Shown here one piece after another: positions 63,578 through 64,000 of a stretch of DNA of 64,000 nt. Made by a program: the position numbers and the translations under genes. The stretch spans positions 30,978-94,977 of the forward strand of contig NZ_QGDV01000012.1 in the NCBI RefSeq assembly GCF_003149025.1, written 5' to 3'. How positions within the stretch are numbered: the first letter of the stretch is position 1; each line of letters starts with the position of its first letter. Below the pieces are notes generated by a model. That model had not been told where the DNA came from, did not search any database, and worked only from the letters and a program-made list of their open reading frames with translations. The stretch comes from Rathayibacter iranicus NCPPB 2253 = VKM Ac-1602 (GTDB lineage: Bacteria > Actinomycetota > Actinomycetes > Actinomycetales > Microbacteriaceae).

Positions 63578-64000
63578 ATGAAGGACGAGTACCCGACGGG
63601 CAAGTCGGACCTCATGACGGGATTCATGGTGCGTGCTCAGGCGATGGCGGAGGCGGGCGGCATGTGGGCGATGATTAATCTGCCCTCGTGGATGTCTCTG
63701 AAGTCGTTCGAGGACCTCCGACGTGATTTGCTCCGCGACCAGCGTCTCGCTTCGATGGCGCACCTCGGACGCGGTGTCTTCGGCTCCGACTTCGGCACTG
63801 TCGCGTTCGTCGTCATCAACACGCCTCCGACACCGACCGCTCGGGGCGTCTACCGCCGCCTTTTCGAGCAGCACGTCGATGTGCGATCGGTCTCAACGAT
63901 CGAGGCCCTGTTTCTTGATGAGAACTACAACCGTTTCGAGGCCCCCCAGGATGAGTTCTCAGCGATCCCCGGATCCCCGATCGTTTACTGGCTGAGTGAA
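63578..64000 (+). CDS. pglX: pglX central fragment, opposite strand, runs off the window
   Basis: Open frame from 63464 to the right edge. PglX similarity begins at about 63575: MKDEYPTGKSDLMTGFMVRA, GGMWAMINLPSWMSLKSFEDLR and FGSDFGTVAFVVIN, the region that follows the NPPY methylase motif in BREX-1 PglX and leads into target recognition. No ribosome site precedes the ATG at 63578, and the upstream codons are unrelated, so this is a 5'-less cassette and not a whole gene. It reads opposite to the rest of the BREX genes. Whether it continues to a full C-terminus is outside the window. Confidence 0.78.
   Translation, partial: MKDEYPTGKSDLMTGFMVRAQAMAEAGGMWAMINLPSWMSLKSFEDLRRDLLRDQRLASMAHLGRGVFGSDFGTVAFVVINTPPTPTARGVYRRLFEQHVDVRSVSTIEALFLDENYNRFEAPQDEFSAIPGSPIVYWLSE

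Noticed and set aside
62075..64000. The recombinase as the integrase of a complete prophage in the window
   Set aside because: No structural, replication or lysis genes accompany it, and both neighbours are pglX fragments.

Overview
The window is high-GC DNA from an actinobacterium, most probably a member of the Microbacteriaceae. The case rests on GC-rich coding sequence throughout, the actinobacterial gene order hflX / dapF / miaA / miaB / recX / recA / DUF3046 / clgR / cinA / pgsA / ftsK / rnj / dapA / thyX / dapB / M16 peptidase / pnp / rpsO, and actinobacterial families such as DUF3046, ClgR and HelR. Genus cannot be fixed from the sequence alone.

Bases 1-31500 are a conserved housekeeping block, mostly on the minus strand: tRNA modification (miaA, miaB), recombination (recA, recX, with LexA-type boxes upstream of recA), lysine and peptidoglycan precursor synthesis (dapF, dapA, dapB), phospholipid synthesis (pgsA), chromosome translocation (ftsK), RNA turnover (rnj, pnp), thymidylate synthesis (thyX) and ribosomal protein S15. 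An alpha-glucosidase and two aldo/keto-reductase-like genes sit between the M16 peptidase and pnp.

Bases 31500-54600 are a mosaic of metabolic, membrane and stress genes. They include a pyridoxamine-phosphate-oxidase-fold protein, a secreted glycosidase-like protein, a molybdopterin oxidoreductase paired with a ferredoxin reductase, a cytoplasmic M4 protease with an adjacent emfourin-type inhibitor, the RNA-polymerase-recycling ATPase HelR, aspartate ammonia-lyase, a quinone oxidoreductase and an APC permease. Two genes carry in-frame nonsense codons, a thioredoxin-like gene at 17306 and a flotillin-like gene at 53871. A 19-bp-period repeat family with one shared architecture occurs at three intergenic places.

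Bases 54876-64000 are a defence island: the distal part of a BREX type 1 system. On the minus strand lie brxL, pglZ, an AlbA/Schlafen-like ATP-binding protein gene, and the 3' third of pglX. The pglX frame is cut by a phage-type tyrosine recombinase gene. Beyond the recombinase another piece of pglX (central region) starts abruptly on the opposite strand and runs off the window. This resembles the recombinase-linked pglX rearrangements known in some BREX loci and suggests either a switchable methyltransferase gene or a locus broken by insertion and inversion. BrxL appears to carry an MIT_C/phospholipase-D-like C-terminal domain rather than a Lon protease domain. The genes brxA, brxB and brxC and the pglX 5' end, if present, lie to the right of the window.
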